Below are positions 1 to 10,824 of a stretch of DNA of 64,000 bases, one piece after another. Source of the stretch: Sandaracinobacteroides saxicola (GTDB lineage: Bacteria; Pseudomonadota; Alphaproteobacteria; Sphingomonadales; Sphingomonadaceae); assembly GCF_014117445.1 (NCBI RefSeq), contig NZ_CP059851.1, positions 2,480,001 to 2,544,000 on the forward strand, in the 5' to 3' direction. The notes below the pieces were generated by a model. The model searched no databases. It was not told the DNA's origin and was given only the letters and a program-made list of their open reading frames with translations. The position numbers were made by a program, and so were the translations under genes. Positions within the stretch are counted from its first letter, which is position 1. Every line of letters starts with the position of its first letter.

Positions 1-189
1 CCGGCGTCGGTGGCGCTGGTGAATTTCCTGGTGATCAAGCTGGTGCTGAGCCTGGAGCAGAACCATTATCTGGCGTTCCTGCTGGTGGGGCTGATCATGG
101 CCATGCACTATCGCCAGACCTTGGTGGATGCCGCGAAGGCGGCGGTGCCGGCCTCAGTGCGATTGCAACCCCTGCGCATGCGCCGATAA
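1..189 (+). CDS. C-terminal fragment of a membrane protein
   Basis: The window opens inside this gene; 62 codons in frame 1 run to the TAA at 187-189. The fragment has a hydrophobic stretch, then SLEQNHYLAF, then a second hydrophobic stretch and a basic tail ending LRMRR, so it is the last one or two membrane segments of an inner-membrane protein. The pattern is reminiscent of O-antigen ligase or polymerase-like proteins, but the piece is too short to assign a family. The next gene starts 14 bases downstream on the same strand. Confidence 0.6.
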   Translation, partial: PASVALVNFLVIKLVLSLEQNHYLAFLLVGLIMAMHYRQTLVDAAKAAVPASVRLQPLRMRR

Positions 190-202
190 GGCGCTTGGGG
201 GG

Positions 203-1612
203 ATGACCCAGCGCGTCGGTTTCTGGGGCGGTCTCGCGCTGTTCGCGCTGCTGTGGCTGCTGCCGGCGCCGGCGGGGCTGTCGGCGGCGGCTTGGGCGGT
301 GGCGGCGGTCGCGGTGCTGATGGCGGCCTGGTGGTTCACGGAAGCCGTGCCGATCGCCGCGACGGCGCTGCTGCCCTTCCTGCTGTTCCCGCTGCTGGGG
401 ATCGCCAGCGCGGGGGATGCGGCGCAAAGCTATTACTCGCCGATCATCTTCCTGGTGCTGGGCGGCGCGCTGGTGGCGCTCGCGGTCGAAAAGGCCGGGC
501 TGCACCGGCGGCTGGCGCTGGCCATCGCCCGGCGCGGCGGCACCAGTCCGCGCGGGCTGGTGACGGCGTTCATGCTGGCGACGGCGATCGTTTCCATGGG
601 GGTATCGAACACCGCCACCGCCCTTATCATGATGCCGATCGCGCTGGCGCTGGTGGCGGCGAGCCATGACGCGATTGCCGAGGCCGACCGGGAGCGCTTC
701 GCCGCGGCGCTGGTGCTGGGGGTGGCCTATGCCGCCAGCATCGGCGGGCTGGGGACGCTGGTGGGGTCGCCGACCAACGCGATCGCTGCCGGGCTGATCA
801 ACAAGACGCTGGGGACGGAGATCGATTTCCTGACCTGGGCGATGTTCGGGCTGCCGCTGGTGCTGCTGGGGGTGCCGCTGACCGCCTTCGTGCTGAACCG
901 ATATCTTCGGGTGCCGGTGGGCGCCATCGACCGCGCCGCCGTGCTGGCGGCGGTGGGGGAGACAGGGGCATACAGCGTGTTCGAGCGGCGGCTGATCCCG
1001 GTGCTGCTGCTGCTGCTGTTCGGCTGGACGGTGCTGCCCTTCATCAAGGAGGCGATTGCGCTGCCGCGGGCGGACGATGGCGTGGTGGCGGTGGGCATCG
1101 GCCTGCTGCTGTTCCTGCTGCGCAAGGGGCCGGGTGAGGCGCCGATGCTGGAGGGGCCGGACCTGGCGAAGGTGCCGTGGGATGTGATCCTGCTGTTCGG
1201 TGGCGGGCTGGCGCTGGCGGACGGCATCACGGGAAGCGGCCTGGCGGCCTGGCTGGGGCAGCAGCTGACGGTGGCGGGCACCTTGCCGCCGGTATTGCTG
1301 GCGGCGCTGATCGTGCTGCTGGTGATCGTGGTGACGGAGTTCGCGAGCAATGTGGCGACGGCGAGCGGCTTCATTCCGGTGGTCGCCGGGCTGGTGCTGG
1401 CGACCGGCGCCGATCCGCAGCTGCTGGCGATTCCGGCCGCGATGGCGGCGAGCTGGGGCTTCATGATGCCGGCGGGGACGGGACCGAACGCCATCGCCTA
1501 TGCCACCGGTCGCGTCAGCGTGGCGACGATGGTGAAGGCCGGCGCGCTGGTGGACATGATCGGCGTGCCGCTGATCGTGGGGGTGTGCTTCGCGGTTGCC
1601 GCATGGGTGTGA
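203..1612 (+). CDS. SLC13/DASS-family anion:Na+ symporter
   Basis: A 469-residue polytopic inner-membrane protein. Two repeated signatures identify the divalent anion:Na+ symporter (SLC13/CitT) family: [16 protein letters not shown] in the first half and [16 protein letters not shown] in the second. These SNT-type hairpins bind sodium and the carboxylate or sulfate substrate in the family. Early helices carry the usual [16 protein letters not shown] segment. The ATG at 203 is preceded by a G-rich stretch and lies just after the upstream stop; an earlier in-frame ATG at 128 would overlap the upstream gene and add a Cys/Arg-rich non-conserved leader. Substrate (dicarboxylate, sulfate or other) cannot be read from sequence. 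Confidence 0.9.
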   Translation: MTQRVGFWGGLALFALLWLLPAPAGLSAAAWAVAAVAVLMAAWWFTEAVPIAATALLPFLLFPLLGIASAGDAAQSYYSPIIFLVLGGALVALAVEKAGLHRRLALAIARRGGTSPRGLVTAFMLATAIVSMGVSNTATALIMMPIALALVAASHDAIAEADRERFAAALVLGVAYAASIGGLGTLVGSPTNAIAAGLINKTLGTEIDFLTWAMFGLPLVLLGVPLTAFVLNRYLRVPVGAIDRAAVLAAVGETGAYSVFERRLIPVLLLLLFGWTVLPFIKEAIALPRADDGVVAVGIGLLLFLLRKGPGEAPMLEGPDLAKVPWDVILLFGGGLALADGITGSGLAAWLGQQLTVAGTLPPVLLAALIVLLVIVVTEFASNVATASGFIPVVAGLVLATGADPQLLAIPAAMAASWGFMMPAGTGPNAIAYATGRVSVATMVKAGALVDMIGVPLIVGVCFAVAAWV

Positions 1613-1652
1613 GGCGGGTAAGCCGCCACGAAACAATGTCGGGGACAGGCGC

Positions 1653-2594
1653 ATGAAACTTCTGGCGGGCAACAGCAATCCGGCGCTGGCGCGCGACATC
1701 GCGAGCTATCTGGAAATCCCGCTGACCAGCGCCAGCGTGCGGCGCTTCGCCGACGAGGAGATTTTCGTGGAAATCCACGAGAATGTCCGCGGCGAGGATG
1801 TGTTCGTGATCCAGTCGACCGGCGCGCCGGCGAACGACAATCTGATGGAATTGCTGATCTGCATCGATGCGCTGCGGCGGGCGAGCGCCAAGCGCATCAC
1901 CGCGGTGCTGCCCTATTTCGGCTATGCCCGGCAGGACCGGAAGCCGGGGCCGAGGACGCCGATCTCGGCGAAGCTGGTGGCGAACCTGATCACGGTGGCC
2001 GGCGCCAACCGGGTGCTGTCGGTGGACCTGCACGCCGGGCAGATCCAGGGTTTTTTCGACATCCCGACCGACAATCTCTATGCCGCACCGGTGATGAGCG
2101 CCGATATCGAATCGCGCTTCCCGCAGCATCGCGGCCGGCTGATGGTGGTGTCGCCCGACGTGGGCGGCGTGGTGCGGGCGCGGGCGCTGGCGCGGCGCCT
2201 GGACAATGCGCCGCTGTCGATCGTGGACAAAAGGCGGGAACGGCCCGGCGAATCGGAGGTGATGAACATCATCGGCGACGTGAAGGGGCGCTTCTGCGTG
2301 CTGGTGGATGACATCGTCGACAGCGCGGGGACGCTGTGCAACGCGGCGAAGGCACTGATGGAGGCCGGCGCGGAGGGGGTGGTGGCCTATGTCAGCCATG
2401 GCGTGCTCTCTGGCGGGGCGGTGGCACGGGTGGAGGGCAGCCTGCTGACCGAGCTGGTGGTGACTGACAGCATCGCGGCATGCGAGGCGGTGGCGGGCGC
2501 GGCGAAAATCCGCCGGCTGCCGATCGCGCCGCTGGTGGGCGAAGCGATGCGGCGCATCAGTGACGAAGCGAGTGTGAGTAGTTTGTTCGATTAA
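1653..2594 (+). CDS. prs: Ribose-phosphate pyrophosphokinase (PRPP synthetase)
   Basis: Makes PRPP from ribose 5-phosphate and ATP for nucleotide, histidine and tryptophan synthesis; cytosolic. The 313-residue protein has the family N-terminus ([17 protein letters not shown]), the [10 protein letters not shown] segment, [11 protein letters not shown], the flexible-loop region [14 protein letters not shown], and the PRPP-binding loop [13 protein letters not shown]. Length is normal. ATG 1653 follows GGGGACA; an in-frame ATG at 1596 would overlap the upstream transporter and is not supported by family alignment. Its last bases overlap the 3' end of the convergent halogenase gene by 4 bp. Confidence 0.96.
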   Translation: MKLLAGNSNPALARDIASYLEIPLTSASVRRFADEEIFVEIHENVRGEDVFVIQSTGAPANDNLMELLICIDALRRASAKRITAVLPYFGYARQDRKPGPRTPISAKLVANLITVAGANRVLSVDLHAGQIQGFFDIPTDNLYAAPVMSADIESRFPQHRGRLMVVSPDVGGVVRARALARRLDNAPLSIVDKRRERPGESEVMNIIGDVKGRFCVLVDDIVDSAGTLCNAAKALMEAGAEGVVAYVSHGVLSGGAVARVEGSLLTELVVTDSIAACEAVAGAAKIRRLPIAPLVGEAMRRISDEASVSSLFD

Positions 2595-4087
2595 CCCGCG
2601 GCGCAGTTGGCGGCGATGAAGGCTTCGTGGGTGGGCATGGCGCGGGCGGCTTCTTCCGTCACGCGGCGCAGGCCGGCGAGGCGGGCCTTGGCATCGACAT
2701 GGCCGCGGGCGTGTACAAGGGGGTCCCAGCCCGCGGGTTCGACATGCTGGCCGATATAGACGGCGAGCCAGCTGACGTTGAGGAACAACTCCTCGCCGGG
2801 GGAGACCAAGCGGGCGTCTCGGCGGAAATGCGCCATGCGTGTGGCCAGGCTGTCGGGCGGTGCCGTGGCGGCGCAATCGCGCCACAGGGCGGAATCGGTG
2901 CGGCCGGTGGCGTGATAGTGGAGGATGAGGAAATCGCGGATGCGTTCCCATTCCTGCGCCGTGACGCGGTTGAACTCGTCCGCCAGCAGCGGATCGAAAG
3001 CGCGGTCCGGGAACAGGCCAAGGAGGCGCATCAGGCCGGACTGGATGAGGTGGATGCTGGTGCTCTCCAGCGGCTCCATGAAGCCGGCGGCCAGCCCGAT
3101 GGCGACGACATTCTTCACCCACGCCCGGGTGCGCCGGCCGGTGGTGAAGCGCAGCGGGCGGGGATCGGCCAAGGCTTTGCCGTCGAGGCGGGAGGCGAGC
3201 AGGCGGGCGGCGTCGTCGTCCGACAGGTGGGCGCTCGAATAGACATAGCCGTTGCCAGTGCGGTGTTGCAGCGGGATGCGCCACTGCCAGCCGGCCTCGC
3301 GCGCGGTGGAGCGGGTGAAGGGGGTGAGCGGCGCGGCATTCTCGCAGGGCATCGCCATGGCGCGGTCGCAGGGCAGCCAGCGGGTCCAGTCCTGATAGCC
3401 GGCCTTCAGCGCGCCCTCCACCAACAGCCCGCGGAAGCCGGAGCAGTCGATGAACAGGTCGGCGGACAGGACGCGGCCGTCTTCGAGCGTGACGCTTTCG
3501 ACGAAGCCGGTTTCGCCATTCTGGGTAACGGTGCCGACCTTGCCTTCGTGGCGGGCAACGCCGCGGGCTTCGGCGTAGCGGCGCAGGTAAGCGGCGTAGA
3601 GGCCGGCGTCGAAATGATAGGCATAGTCGAAGGTGGATTGCACCATCCGGCGATCGGACGACGGCGGGCTGAAGCGGTTGTGGACGGCCATGCGCCAGGC
3701 GAGCGAATAGTCCCACAGCGGCGTCGGGTCGCCCCGCCCACGTTCGCGCAGCCACCAGTGGTGCAGCGGCACGCGGTCGAAATCGGCGCCGAAGCTGCCG
3801 AAGGGGTGGAAATAGCGGTTGCCGAGACTGCCCCAGTCGACGAACTCGATGCCGAGCTTGAAGGTGCCCTGGGTGGCGCGGACGAAGTCGGCTTCCGCGA
3901 TCCCCAGCATCGCGTTGAACAGCTTGATCGGCGGGATGGTGGCCTCGCCGACGCCGACGGTGCCGATCTCCTCGCTCTCCACCAGCATGATTTGCGTGGA
4001 GGTTCCGAGCGCGCTGGCCAGCGCGGCGGCGGCCATCCAGCCGGCGGAACCCCCGCCGGCGATCAGGATGGAGCGGATGGGGTTCAT
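2591..4087 (-). CDS. Flavin-dependent tryptophan-halogenase family protein
   Basis: A 498-residue member of the FADH2-dependent halogenase family (PF04820). Visible marks are the N-terminal dinucleotide fold GGGSAGW (11-17), [12 protein letters not shown], the family lysine (K77, in [11 protein letters not shown]) that in characterised enzymes carries the chlorinating species, the diagnostic WxWxIP motif (WQWRIP), and the [10 protein letters not shown] segment with the conserved glutamate. It is the last gene of the minus-strand glucan operon and overlaps the antiporter gene by ATGA. Such halogenase homologues recur beside TonB receptors and glycosidases in Caulobacter- and Xanthomonas-like genomes, where their substrate is not known; whether it halogenates anything here is open. 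Confidence 0.9.
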   Translation of the reverse strand: MNPIRSILIAGGGSAGWMAAAALASALGTSTQIMLVESEEIGTVGVGEATIPPIKLFNAMLGIAEADFVRATQGTFKLGIEFVDWGSLGNRYFHPFGSFGADFDRVPLHHWWLRERGRGDPTPLWDYSLAWRMAVHNRFSPPSSDRRMVQSTFDYAYHFDAGLYAAYLRRYAEARGVARHEGKVGTVTQNGETGFVESVTLEDGRVLSADLFIDCSGFRGLLVEGALKAGYQDWTRWLPCDRAMAMPCENAAPLTPFTRSTAREAGWQWRIPLQHRTGNGYVYSSAHLSDDDAARLLASRLDGKALADPRPLRFTTGRRTRAWVKNVVAIGLAAGFMEPLESTSIHLIQSGLMRLLGLFPDRAFDPLLADEFNRVTAQEWERIRDFLILHYHATGRTDSALWRDCAATAPPDSLATRMAHFRRDARLVSPGEELFLNVSWLAVYIGQHVEPAGWDPLVHARGHVDAKARLAGLRRVTEEAARAMPTHEAFIAANCAAG

Positions 4088-5364
4088 GCGTCCACGCCCT
4101 GCGGAATGACGTGGCCGGTTTTCGGCAGCAGCCAGCGCAGCAGCGGCCCGGTCATCAGGGTGGTGGTGATCGCCATGATGACCAGCATGGTGAAGACGTC
4201 CTGCGGAATGAAGCCCATGTCGCGGCCGACGTTGAGCACGATCAGCTCCATCAGCGCGCGGGTGTTCATCAGGCTGCCGAGCACGCCCGATTGCGCCGGC
4301 GTGAACCCGGAGAGGCGGGCGGCGGCATAGACGGGCAAGATCTTCCCCAGGATCGAGGCAGCCAGGAAGGCGAGGCACCAGCCGATGTCGGTGGCGCTGT
4401 CCAGCCCGAGGACGTTGGTTCTAAGGCCGGTGAAGGTGAAGAAGATGGGGAGGAAGAAAACCAGGACGAAGACACCGATCTTGTCACGCCAGAGCGCGGC
4501 GAAGGCCTGGTGCCGGTGCACGGTGATGCCGACGGCGAAGCCGCCGAAGATGGCGAAGATGCCCAGGCTGGAGGTGACAATGGCGGCGCCGAAGCAGAGC
4601 GCGAGGATGAGGGCGATGAGGTCGGGGCCGAGGGGCTTCTCGCCGCGCTCCACCGGGCCGATCAGCCGGTCGAGCAGGGGTTTGACCACGAGCATCAGGA
4701 CGGCCCCCAAGGCTGCAAGGCCGAGCAGTTTCAGGCCGAAGCCGCCGGGGTCGAAGGCGGCGGCACCGATGGCGGCGATGGCGGCGAGCAGCAGCCAGCC
4801 GATGACATCGTTCACTGCCGCGGCGCTGATGGCGATCACGCCGAGCGGGTGCGCGGTCAGCCCGAACTGCCGGAGGATGCGGCCGAGGATGGGGACCGCG
4901 GTGATGGCGAGCGCGACGCCGCAGAACAGGGAATAGACCACCGGGTTGATGGCGGGCGCGAGGGTGGCGGCGCTGGCGAGGCCGAGCGCGAGGCCGAGTG
5001 CAAAGGGCACGAGGATGGAGGCCGCGGCGACGCCGAGCATGGTGCGGCGGGTCGCGGGGTCCTTCAGCAGGTTGAAATGGAACTCGCTGCCGATCTGGAA
5101 CATCAGCAGGATGAGGCCGACCTGGCTGAGCACCGCGATCTCGTCGCCGGGTTTGCTGCCGAATACCCACAGGGACGCCTCGGGAAAGAGCGCGCCGAAC
5201 AGCGAGGGGCCGAGCAGCAGGCCGGCGACGATCTCGCCGGTGGCGCCGGGCTGCCCCAGCCGCAGCGCGAGGCCGTGGAACAGCCGGGCAGCCGCGATCA
5301 TGATGATCAGCTGCACCAGCACATGCAGCAGCAATTGTTCGAGATGATGGACCGATGCCGTCAT
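4084..5364 (-). CDS. CPA2-family cation:proton antiporter
   Basis: A 426-residue polytopic membrane protein of the KefB/NapA-like monovalent cation:proton antiporter-2 family. [20 protein letters not shown] near the N-terminus is the typical first repeat signature, followed by [28 protein letters not shown] with the ND pair of the transport core, and [20 protein letters not shown] near the end. It has no C-terminal TrkA-N nucleotide-binding domain, so it resembles the short NapA-type members. Seven bases separate it from the GH97 gene upstream and it overlaps the halogenase downstream, so it is transcribed with the sugar genes. The role in that operon may be ion homeostasis; this is inference. 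Confidence 0.9.
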   Translation of the reverse strand: MTASVHHLEQLLLHVLVQLIIMIAAARLFHGLALRLGQPGATGEIVAGLLLGPSLFGALFPEASLWVFGSKPGDEIAVLSQVGLILLMFQIGSEFHFNLLKDPATRRTMLGVAAASILVPFALGLALGLASAATLAPAINPVVYSLFCGVALAITAVPILGRILRQFGLTAHPLGVIAISAAAVNDVIGWLLLAAIAAIGAAAFDPGGFGLKLLGLAALGAVLMLVVKPLLDRLIGPVERGEKPLGPDLIALILALCFGAAIVTSSLGIFAIFGGFAVGITVHRHQAFAALWRDKIGVFVLVFFLPIFFTFTGLRTNVLGLDSATDIGWCLAFLAASILGKILPVYAAARLSGFTPAQSGVLGSLMNTRALMELIVLNVGRDMGFIPQDVFTMLVIMAITTTLMTGPLLRWLLPKTGHVIPQGVDA

Positions 5365-5371
5365 CGCGCCG

Positions 5372-7363
5372 TCATAGCGGGGTGAAGCGCGCCGCCATGC
5401 CGCCTCCGGCCAGCAGGCTGACGGGCAGGCTGTCGGCGGCGGTGACGGTACGGGTTTCCATGCGCGCGTCGGCCGTGCCGTCGCCGCTGTCCTGCCACAG
5501 GGTGGCGCGATAGCGGACGCCCGGCGTCAGGAAGCCGAGCGGCACGGTGAGGCTGCGCGCTTCCTCGTTGGTGAGCGCGCCGAGCCACCAGTCTTTCGAT
5601 TTCCGGTCCTGCCGCGCCTGCACCACGAAGCGGCCGATGGCGCCATCGAGCATGATGCTGCGTTCCCAGTCGGTCGGCGTCGCCTTGATGAGGGCGAAGC
5701 CGTTGGGGAAGCGGGCGTAATTCTCGATGAAGTCCGCCGCCATGACGATCGGCGAGTGGATGACGATGTAGAGCGACAATTGCCGGCCGACGGTGCCCAG
5801 GATGCGGCTGCCGTCCTGCCCGGTCAGGCTGAGCACGCCGGGGGTGAAGTCCATCGGGCCGGCGAGCAGCCGCGTGAAGGCCAGCGTCGGCTCGTGGCTG
5901 AGCGGGTTCTTCTGGCCCCAGGCGTTGTATTCCATGCCGCGCGCGCCTTCGCGGCTGATCCAGTTGGGGTAGGTGCGCCTGAGGCCGCTGTCCTTCACCG
6001 GCTCGTGCGTATTGATGGCGATGCGGCGCTTGGCGGCTTCGGTCACGACCTTCAGCTCGTGCACCACCTTGGCCTGGCCTTCGTGCCATTCGAAGCTGAG
6101 GCTGCCATCCGGTTGCAGCGCCTTGGCGCCGCCGAGGTCGCTGACATAGCCCGTTTTCACGCTGTCGATGCCGAGGCGCTGGTAGAGGTCGAACCCCGCG
6201 CCCATCTGCGCCTCGTAATGCGCCATCTGGCCGCTGGTCTCGTGGTGGCCGATGATGTGCACGCCCTTTTTGCGGGCATAGGCGGCGACGCGCTCCAGGT
6301 CGAAATCGGGATAGGGCTGGGTGAAGCTGAAGGCCTCGCCGTTGCCGAACCAGTCGCCGTCCCAGCCGATGTTCCAGCCCTCGATCAGCAGACCGGGGAT
6401 GCCGTTCCTCGCGGCGAAATCGATATATTGCAGCGCGCGGGCGGTGGTGGCGCCGTGCCGGGGCCCGCTGGCCCAGGTCCAGTCGCCGCGGATCATGCCC
6501 CACCAGATGCCGATATATTTGCGGGGGGTCACCCAGGAGACGTCGCCGAGCCTGTTGGGTTCGTTGAGGTTCAGCGTCAGCCGGCTGTTGGCGAGGCCGG
6601 CGGCGCTGTCGGCGACGATAAGCGTGCGCCAGGGGGTGACGAAAGGCGCGGTGCGCAGGACCTTCGGGCCGACGCCGGCGGGGGTCAGCATGGCTTTCAG
6701 CAGGCCGCGCTCCACCTTCTGCACCTGCATGCCGCTGTAATCCACCAGCGCCGCCTCGTGCAGCGACAGGTGCAGGCCGTCACGGTACCGGAAGCTGATC
6801 GGGGTCTGCGCCAGGCCGATCTCGGCGACCGGCGTTTCGTTGTAGAGATATTCCTCCCGGTTCCACTCGCCGGCGGGGATCCACCAGGCGGTCGCGGGCT
6901 GGGCAAGCGCGAATTCGGTCAGTTCCTCGGTGATGCGCACCGTCTTCCAGGCCTCGGGGAATTCATAGCGGAAGGCGAAGCCGTCATCGAACAGGCGCAG
7001 GCGCAGGAAGAGCGTGCGCTTGCGCCCGTCGGTTTCGGTGAGCGCCACCAGCAGCTCGCGGTGATGGTCGCGGATGTCGCGGTCCTCGCCCCAGGGCTGC
7101 TGCCAGCGGTTGTCGGCGTCGGCGCGGCTGACTTCGGTGATGCTCAGCTTGCGGTGGATTTTGGGCGCGTCGGCGAACAGGAAGCCGAGCTGCGAGGGCG
7201 CGAGGATCGCCTTGCCGTCACGGGCGAGGCTGTAGCTGGCGCGACCGTCATTGTCGGTGCCGAGCGTCGCCACCAGCCGGCCATCGGGCGAGGCGACGGT
7301 GATCGGGGCCGCGCCGGCGAGGCTGGCGAACAGCAGGGCGAACAGGGTGATGAGCGTGCGCAT
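5372..7363 (-). CDS. GH97 alpha-glucosidase (SusB-like), exported
   Basis: A 663-residue glycoside hydrolase family 97 protein with a cleavable signal peptide (about 1-18, ending LAGAA), so probably periplasmic. The N-terminal beta-sandwich begins SPDGRLVATLG; the TIM barrel contains KYIGIWWGMIRGDWTW, LLIEGWNIGWDGDW, GHHETSGQ and INTHEPVKDSGLRRTYPNW, and the C-terminal beta domain follows. These match the inverting alpha-glucosidases of the Bacteroides SusB type that trim maltooligosaccharides. It is fused by a one-base TGATG overlap to the upstream GH13 glucosidase gene. Inverting or retaining chemistry cannot be decided with confidence by eye. Confidence 0.93.
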   Translation of the reverse strand: MRTLITLFALLFASLAGAAPITVASPDGRLVATLGTDNDGRASYSLARDGKAILAPSQLGFLFADAPKIHRKLSITEVSRADADNRWQQPWGEDRDIRDHHRELLVALTETDGRKRTLFLRLRLFDDGFAFRYEFPEAWKTVRITEELTEFALAQPATAWWIPAGEWNREEYLYNETPVAEIGLAQTPISFRYRDGLHLSLHEAALVDYSGMQVQKVERGLLKAMLTPAGVGPKVLRTAPFVTPWRTLIVADSAAGLANSRLTLNLNEPNRLGDVSWVTPRKYIGIWWGMIRGDWTWASGPRHGATTARALQYIDFAARNGIPGLLIEGWNIGWDGDWFGNGEAFSFTQPYPDFDLERVAAYARKKGVHIIGHHETSGQMAHYEAQMGAGFDLYQRLGIDSVKTGYVSDLGGAKALQPDGSLSFEWHEGQAKVVHELKVVTEAAKRRIAINTHEPVKDSGLRRTYPNWISREGARGMEYNAWGQKNPLSHEPTLAFTRLLAGPMDFTPGVLSLTGQDGSRILGTVGRQLSLYIVIHSPIVMAADFIENYARFPNGFALIKATPTDWERSIMLDGAIGRFVVQARQDRKSKDWWLGALTNEEARSLTVPLGFLTPGVRYRATLWQDSGDGTADARMETRTVTAADSLPVSLLAGGGMAARFTPL

Positions 7364-8997
7364 CAGGCTTTCCTTGCGATCCAGGCCCCGAGCGGCGGCA
7401 GGCTGGCGCTGTCCACCTCCGCGCCGTTGAGCGTGAGCAGCGGCTGCCAGCCGGGTTCGTGGGCGAGCGCCACGGTCACATCGCCCAGGTTGAAGGCGGC
7501 GCGCAGCGTTTCGCCGTCATGCCGGCGTTCGAGGATGAGCAGCGTGCCGCGCGCGGCGACCACGCCCAGGCTGCCGCGGCGCAGCGCGGGATGGCCGCCA
7601 CGCAGCGCGATGGCGGCGCGGGCGAAATTCAGCACCGACTGCGGGTCGGCGTCCTGCGCGTCCACCGCCAGCGCGGCATGGCGCGGGTCGAGCGGCAGCC
7701 AGGGCGTGCCGCTGCTGAAGCCGGCGTTGGTTGCGTGCACCTGCCAGGGCATCGGCGTGCGCGCGCCGTCGCGGCCCAGCGTCAGCGGCCAGTTGGCGAT
7801 GGCTTCGGGGTCGCGCAGATGGTCATAGGCGACCTCCCCTTGCGGCAGGCCGAGTTCCTCGCCCTGGTAGAGGAAAGCGTTGCCGCGCAGGCTGAGCAGC
7901 AACAGCAGGCAGAGTTTGGCGAAGGCCGCGCTGTCGTTGCCGGCATACCAGCGGGTCAGGTGGCGCGGCGCGTCATGGTTGCTGAACGCCCAGCTCGGCC
8001 AGCCTTCGGCCGCGTCGCCCGGCCAGTCGGCGAGCGCGTTCACCACCCGTTCGGGCGACAGGTCCTGCGCATAGAGGAAGGCGAAATTATAGGCGGTGTT
8101 GAGCCGGGCATCGCCGTGCGTGAAGGCCTTCATCTCCGCCACCGGGTTGGCGCCGCCGATTTCGGCGACGGTGAAGGTGGCGCCATAGCTGTCCATCACG
8201 GCGCGGATGCGTTCCAGGAAGGGCAGGATCTGCGGCTGCGACTGGTTGTACTTGTGCTGCTGGAAATCGAAGCTGCGGCTGCGGCGGCGGTTGCCGGGGG
8301 GCGCCGGCGGATTGTCGCGCAGCGCCGGATCGAACATGGCGAAGTTCAGCGCGTCCAGCCGGAAGCCGTCGACGCCGCGGTCCAGCCAGAAGCGCGCGGC
8401 GTCGAGCAGCGCGTCCTGCACGGCGAGGTTGTGCACGTTCAGCTGCGGCTGCGAGTTGAGGAAATTGTGCATGTAATATTGGCCGCGCCGCGCGTCCCAG
8501 GTCCAGGCCGGGCCGCCGAAGACGGACTGCCAGTTGTTCGGCGGGGTGCCGTCCGCCTTGGGATCGGCCCAGACATACCAGTCGGCGCGGGGGTTGTTGC
8601 GGCTGGTCCGGCTTTGCGCGAACCAGGCATGGTCCCAGCTGGTGTGGGCATAGACTTGGTCGATGATCACCCGGAGGCCGAGGCCGTGCGCCTTTGTCAG
8701 CAGCGCGTCGAAATCGGCGAGCGTGCCGAACTCCGGCGCGACATCGCAGTAATCGGCGACGTCATAGCCATAATCGTGCATCGGCGAGGGGTAGAAGGGC
8801 GAGATCCAGACCGCATCGACCCCCAGCGAGGCGATATGGTCGAGCCGGGCGGTGATGCCGGGCAGGTCGCCGATGCCGTCGCCGTTCGAATCGGCGAAGC
8901 TGCGCGGATAGACCTGATAGATGGTGGCGCCATGCCACCAGGGCGATTGGGACGCGGGATACAGGGCAGGCGCGGCCTGCCGGGAGAGGGCATTCAT
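7363..8997 (-). CDS. GH13 alpha-glucosidase (oligosaccharide hydrolase)
   Basis: A 544-residue GH13 enzyme without a signal peptide, so probably cytosolic. It begins with the classical WWHGATIYQVYPRSFADSNG. The catalytic triad is visible: nucleophile D215 (GFRLDALNF), acid/base E279 (TVAEIGG) and D342 (SNHDAPR). GDLPGITARLDHIASLGVDA is typical of the oligo-1,6-glucosidase/alpha-glucosidase subgroup. It probably splits imported maltose or maltooligosaccharides to glucose, which glk can then phosphorylate. ATG 8997 overlaps the amylase stop by ATGA; a second ATG four bases downstream is out of frame. Confidence 0.94.
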   Translation of the reverse strand: MNALSRQAAPALYPASQSPWWHGATIYQVYPRSFADSNGDGIGDLPGITARLDHIASLGVDAVWISPFYPSPMHDYGYDVADYCDVAPEFGTLADFDALLTKAHGLGLRVIIDQVYAHTSWDHAWFAQSRTSRNNPRADWYVWADPKADGTPPNNWQSVFGGPAWTWDARRGQYYMHNFLNSQPQLNVHNLAVQDALLDAARFWLDRGVDGFRLDALNFAMFDPALRDNPPAPPGNRRRSRSFDFQQHKYNQSQPQILPFLERIRAVMDSYGATFTVAEIGGANPVAEMKAFTHGDARLNTAYNFAFLYAQDLSPERVVNALADWPGDAAEGWPSWAFSNHDAPRHLTRWYAGNDSAAFAKLCLLLLLSLRGNAFLYQGEELGLPQGEVAYDHLRDPEAIANWPLTLGRDGARTPMPWQVHATNAGFSSGTPWLPLDPRHAALAVDAQDADPQSVLNFARAAIALRGGHPALRRGSLGVVAARGTLLILERRHDGETLRAAFNLGDVTVALAHEPGWQPLLTLNGAEVDSASLPPLGAWIARKA

Positions 8998-10814
8998 TTG
9001 ACGGACTCACACAGGGCAAAGGCGAAGGGCGGCAGGGTCAGCGTGACGCTGCCGGGGGCGTTGGAGCTGGCGGGGCAGGCGCCCGCAAGGCTGCGCCAGC
9101 GCAGCGAGGCGGGGGTGGATTCCATGTTGACGGTGACGGGTTTGGCGCTGGCGTTGAAGACCGCGAGCAGTTCCGGTTCGCCGTCCATCAGCCGGCTGAA
9201 GCCGGTGACGCCGGGGGTGGTGGAAAGGCGCGCGACCTGGCGGCCGTGGCGCAGCGCGGCATGGCCGGCGCGGAGTTTCGAGAGCGCGGCGATGGCGCGG
9301 TAGAGCGGCGCGTCCGGGTTGAAATTATCCTGCGCGCCGGTGCGGCCCGTGCCGGGCAGGCGTTCGGCGGCGTAGCTCGGGACCTTGCTGGCGAACAGGG
9401 TCTGGCGGGCGGCCTGGTCGTTGCCCAGGCCGGCGAAACCCTGTTCGTCGGCATAATAGACGGTGGGAACGCCGCGCGCCAGGAACAGCATGGCGTGGGC
9501 GAGAGTGGCGCGGGCGAGCGCCTCGCCGTCCGTCATGCGCGGGTTGGCGGCGCGGGCGAACATCAGGAAGCGCCCGGCGTCGTGGTTGCTGATAAAGGTG
9601 GGCAGCTGGTTGGCCACCTGCCAGCCCGGCGTCGCGGCGTTGCCATAGAGCGCGTCATCGTCGGGCAGGCGCTCCATCAGGCGCATGTCGGCCCGCCCGG
9701 CGGCGGCGATGACGGCGAGCTGCAGGTTGAAATCGAGCACCGCGGGGTAGCCATCGACCTGCACATAGCGGGCAAGCAGCGCCGGGTCGTAATCGCCGGT
9801 CGCGACCTCCCCGAAGATGTGGAAATTGGGGATGCCGCGCGCCTTCGCGCGGGCGAGCATGGCGGGAACGAAGGCCTGCCAGAATTCGCTGTTCACATGC
9901 TTCGCCGTGTCCACCCGGAAGCCGTCGATGCCGAACTCGTCGATCCAGCGGCCGTAGATGTCGATCATCCCCTGAACGACGCGCGGATGGTCGGTGAACA
10001 GGTCGTCGAGGCCGACGAAATCGCCCATCTGGCTGTTCTCGCCGCTGAAGGTCGTGTCACCGCGGTTGTGGTAGAAAATCGGATCGTTGAGCCAGGCCGG
10101 GACCTTCACCGATTTCTCGGCGTCGGGCACCACCGGTGTCCAGGCATAGTCCGGCCGGGTCAGGCGGGCGAAGTTTTCGGCGGTCCGGACCGTTTCACCC
10201 ATGAAGCCATCGTTTATCTCTGCACCGTTGACGCCCTTCAGCCGCGTCCAGGGATAATCGGCGCGGGAGCGGTAGGGGCAGGCGCTGGTCGGGCATTCGC
10301 GATACTGGATGACGTCCGCGGTGTGGTTGGCGATGATGTCCATATAGACCTTCATGCCGCGCGCGTGGGCGGCGTCGACGAAGGCCTTGAACTCGGCATT
10401 GGTGCCGAAATGCGGGTCGACCCGGGTGAAGTCGGTGACCCAATAGCCATGGTAGCCGGCGCTGTGGGTGCCGGGGCCGCCCTGGACGGGCTTGTTCTTG
10501 AAGATCGGCGCGAACCAGATGGCGGTGGCGCCCAGGCCCTGGATATAGTCGAGGCGGTCGGTGAGGCCCTTCAGGTCGCCGCCGTTGAAGAAGCCCTTGT
10601 GGGTGGGATCGAAGCCGTGCCGCAGCCGGTCGCCGGGAATGCCGCCGCTGTCGTTCGACGGGTCGCCGTTGGCGAAGCGGTCGGGAAGGACGAAATAGAT
10701 GATCTCGTCCGACGGTGGCCGGGCGCGGACCTTGTCCTGCGCGGCGAGCGGTGCCGCGAGCAGCAGGGCGAGGAGCGGCGCCAGAAGCGTCATGCGGGGG
10801 ATGTTGCGCGCCAT
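8994..10814 (-). CDS. GH13 alpha-amylase, exported
   Basis: A 606-residue secreted GH13 enzyme: basic start, hydrophobic core LLAPLLALLLAAPLAA, cleavage near residue 25, so periplasmic or outer-membrane facing. The barrel motifs are YMDIIANHTADV (region I), GIDGFRVDTAKH with the nucleophile Asp, FHIFGEVATGD with the acid/base Glu, and TFISNHDAGR. A beta-sandwich C-terminal domain ends with LTLPPFAFALCESVK. It probably opens starch or glycogen outside the cytoplasm, ahead of GH97 and GH13 glucosidases. An ATG at codon 8 would also leave a full signal peptide, so the start is uncertain by seven residues. It starts 10 bases after the symporter stop. Confidence 0.93.
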   Translation of the reverse strand: MARNIPRMTLLAPLLALLLAAPLAAQDKVRARPPSDEIIYFVLPDRFANGDPSNDSGGIPGDRLRHGFDPTHKGFFNGGDLKGLTDRLDYIQGLGATAIWFAPIFKNKPVQGGPGTHSAGYHGYWVTDFTRVDPHFGTNAEFKAFVDAAHARGMKVYMDIIANHTADVIQYRECPTSACPYRSRADYPWTRLKGVNGAEINDGFMGETVRTAENFARLTRPDYAWTPVVPDAEKSVKVPAWLNDPIFYHNRGDTTFSGENSQMGDFVGLDDLFTDHPRVVQGMIDIYGRWIDEFGIDGFRVDTAKHVNSEFWQAFVPAMLARAKARGIPNFHIFGEVATGDYDPALLARYVQVDGYPAVLDFNLQLAVIAAAGRADMRLMERLPDDDALYGNAATPGWQVANQLPTFISNHDAGRFLMFARAANPRMTDGEALARATLAHAMLFLARGVPTVYYADEQGFAGLGNDQAARQTLFASKVPSYAAERLPGTGRTGAQDNFNPDAPLYRAIAALSKLRAGHAALRHGRQVARLSTTPGVTGFSRLMDGEPELLAVFNASAKPVTVNMESTPASLRWRSLAGACPASSNAPGSVTLTLPPFAFALCESVK

Positions 10815-10824
10815 GGCAGGCCCC

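Noticed and set aside
1515-3755. Minus-strand open frame covering prs and part of the halogenase
   Set aside because: Arg/Pro/His-rich shadow; prs and halogenase motifs lie in the other frames.
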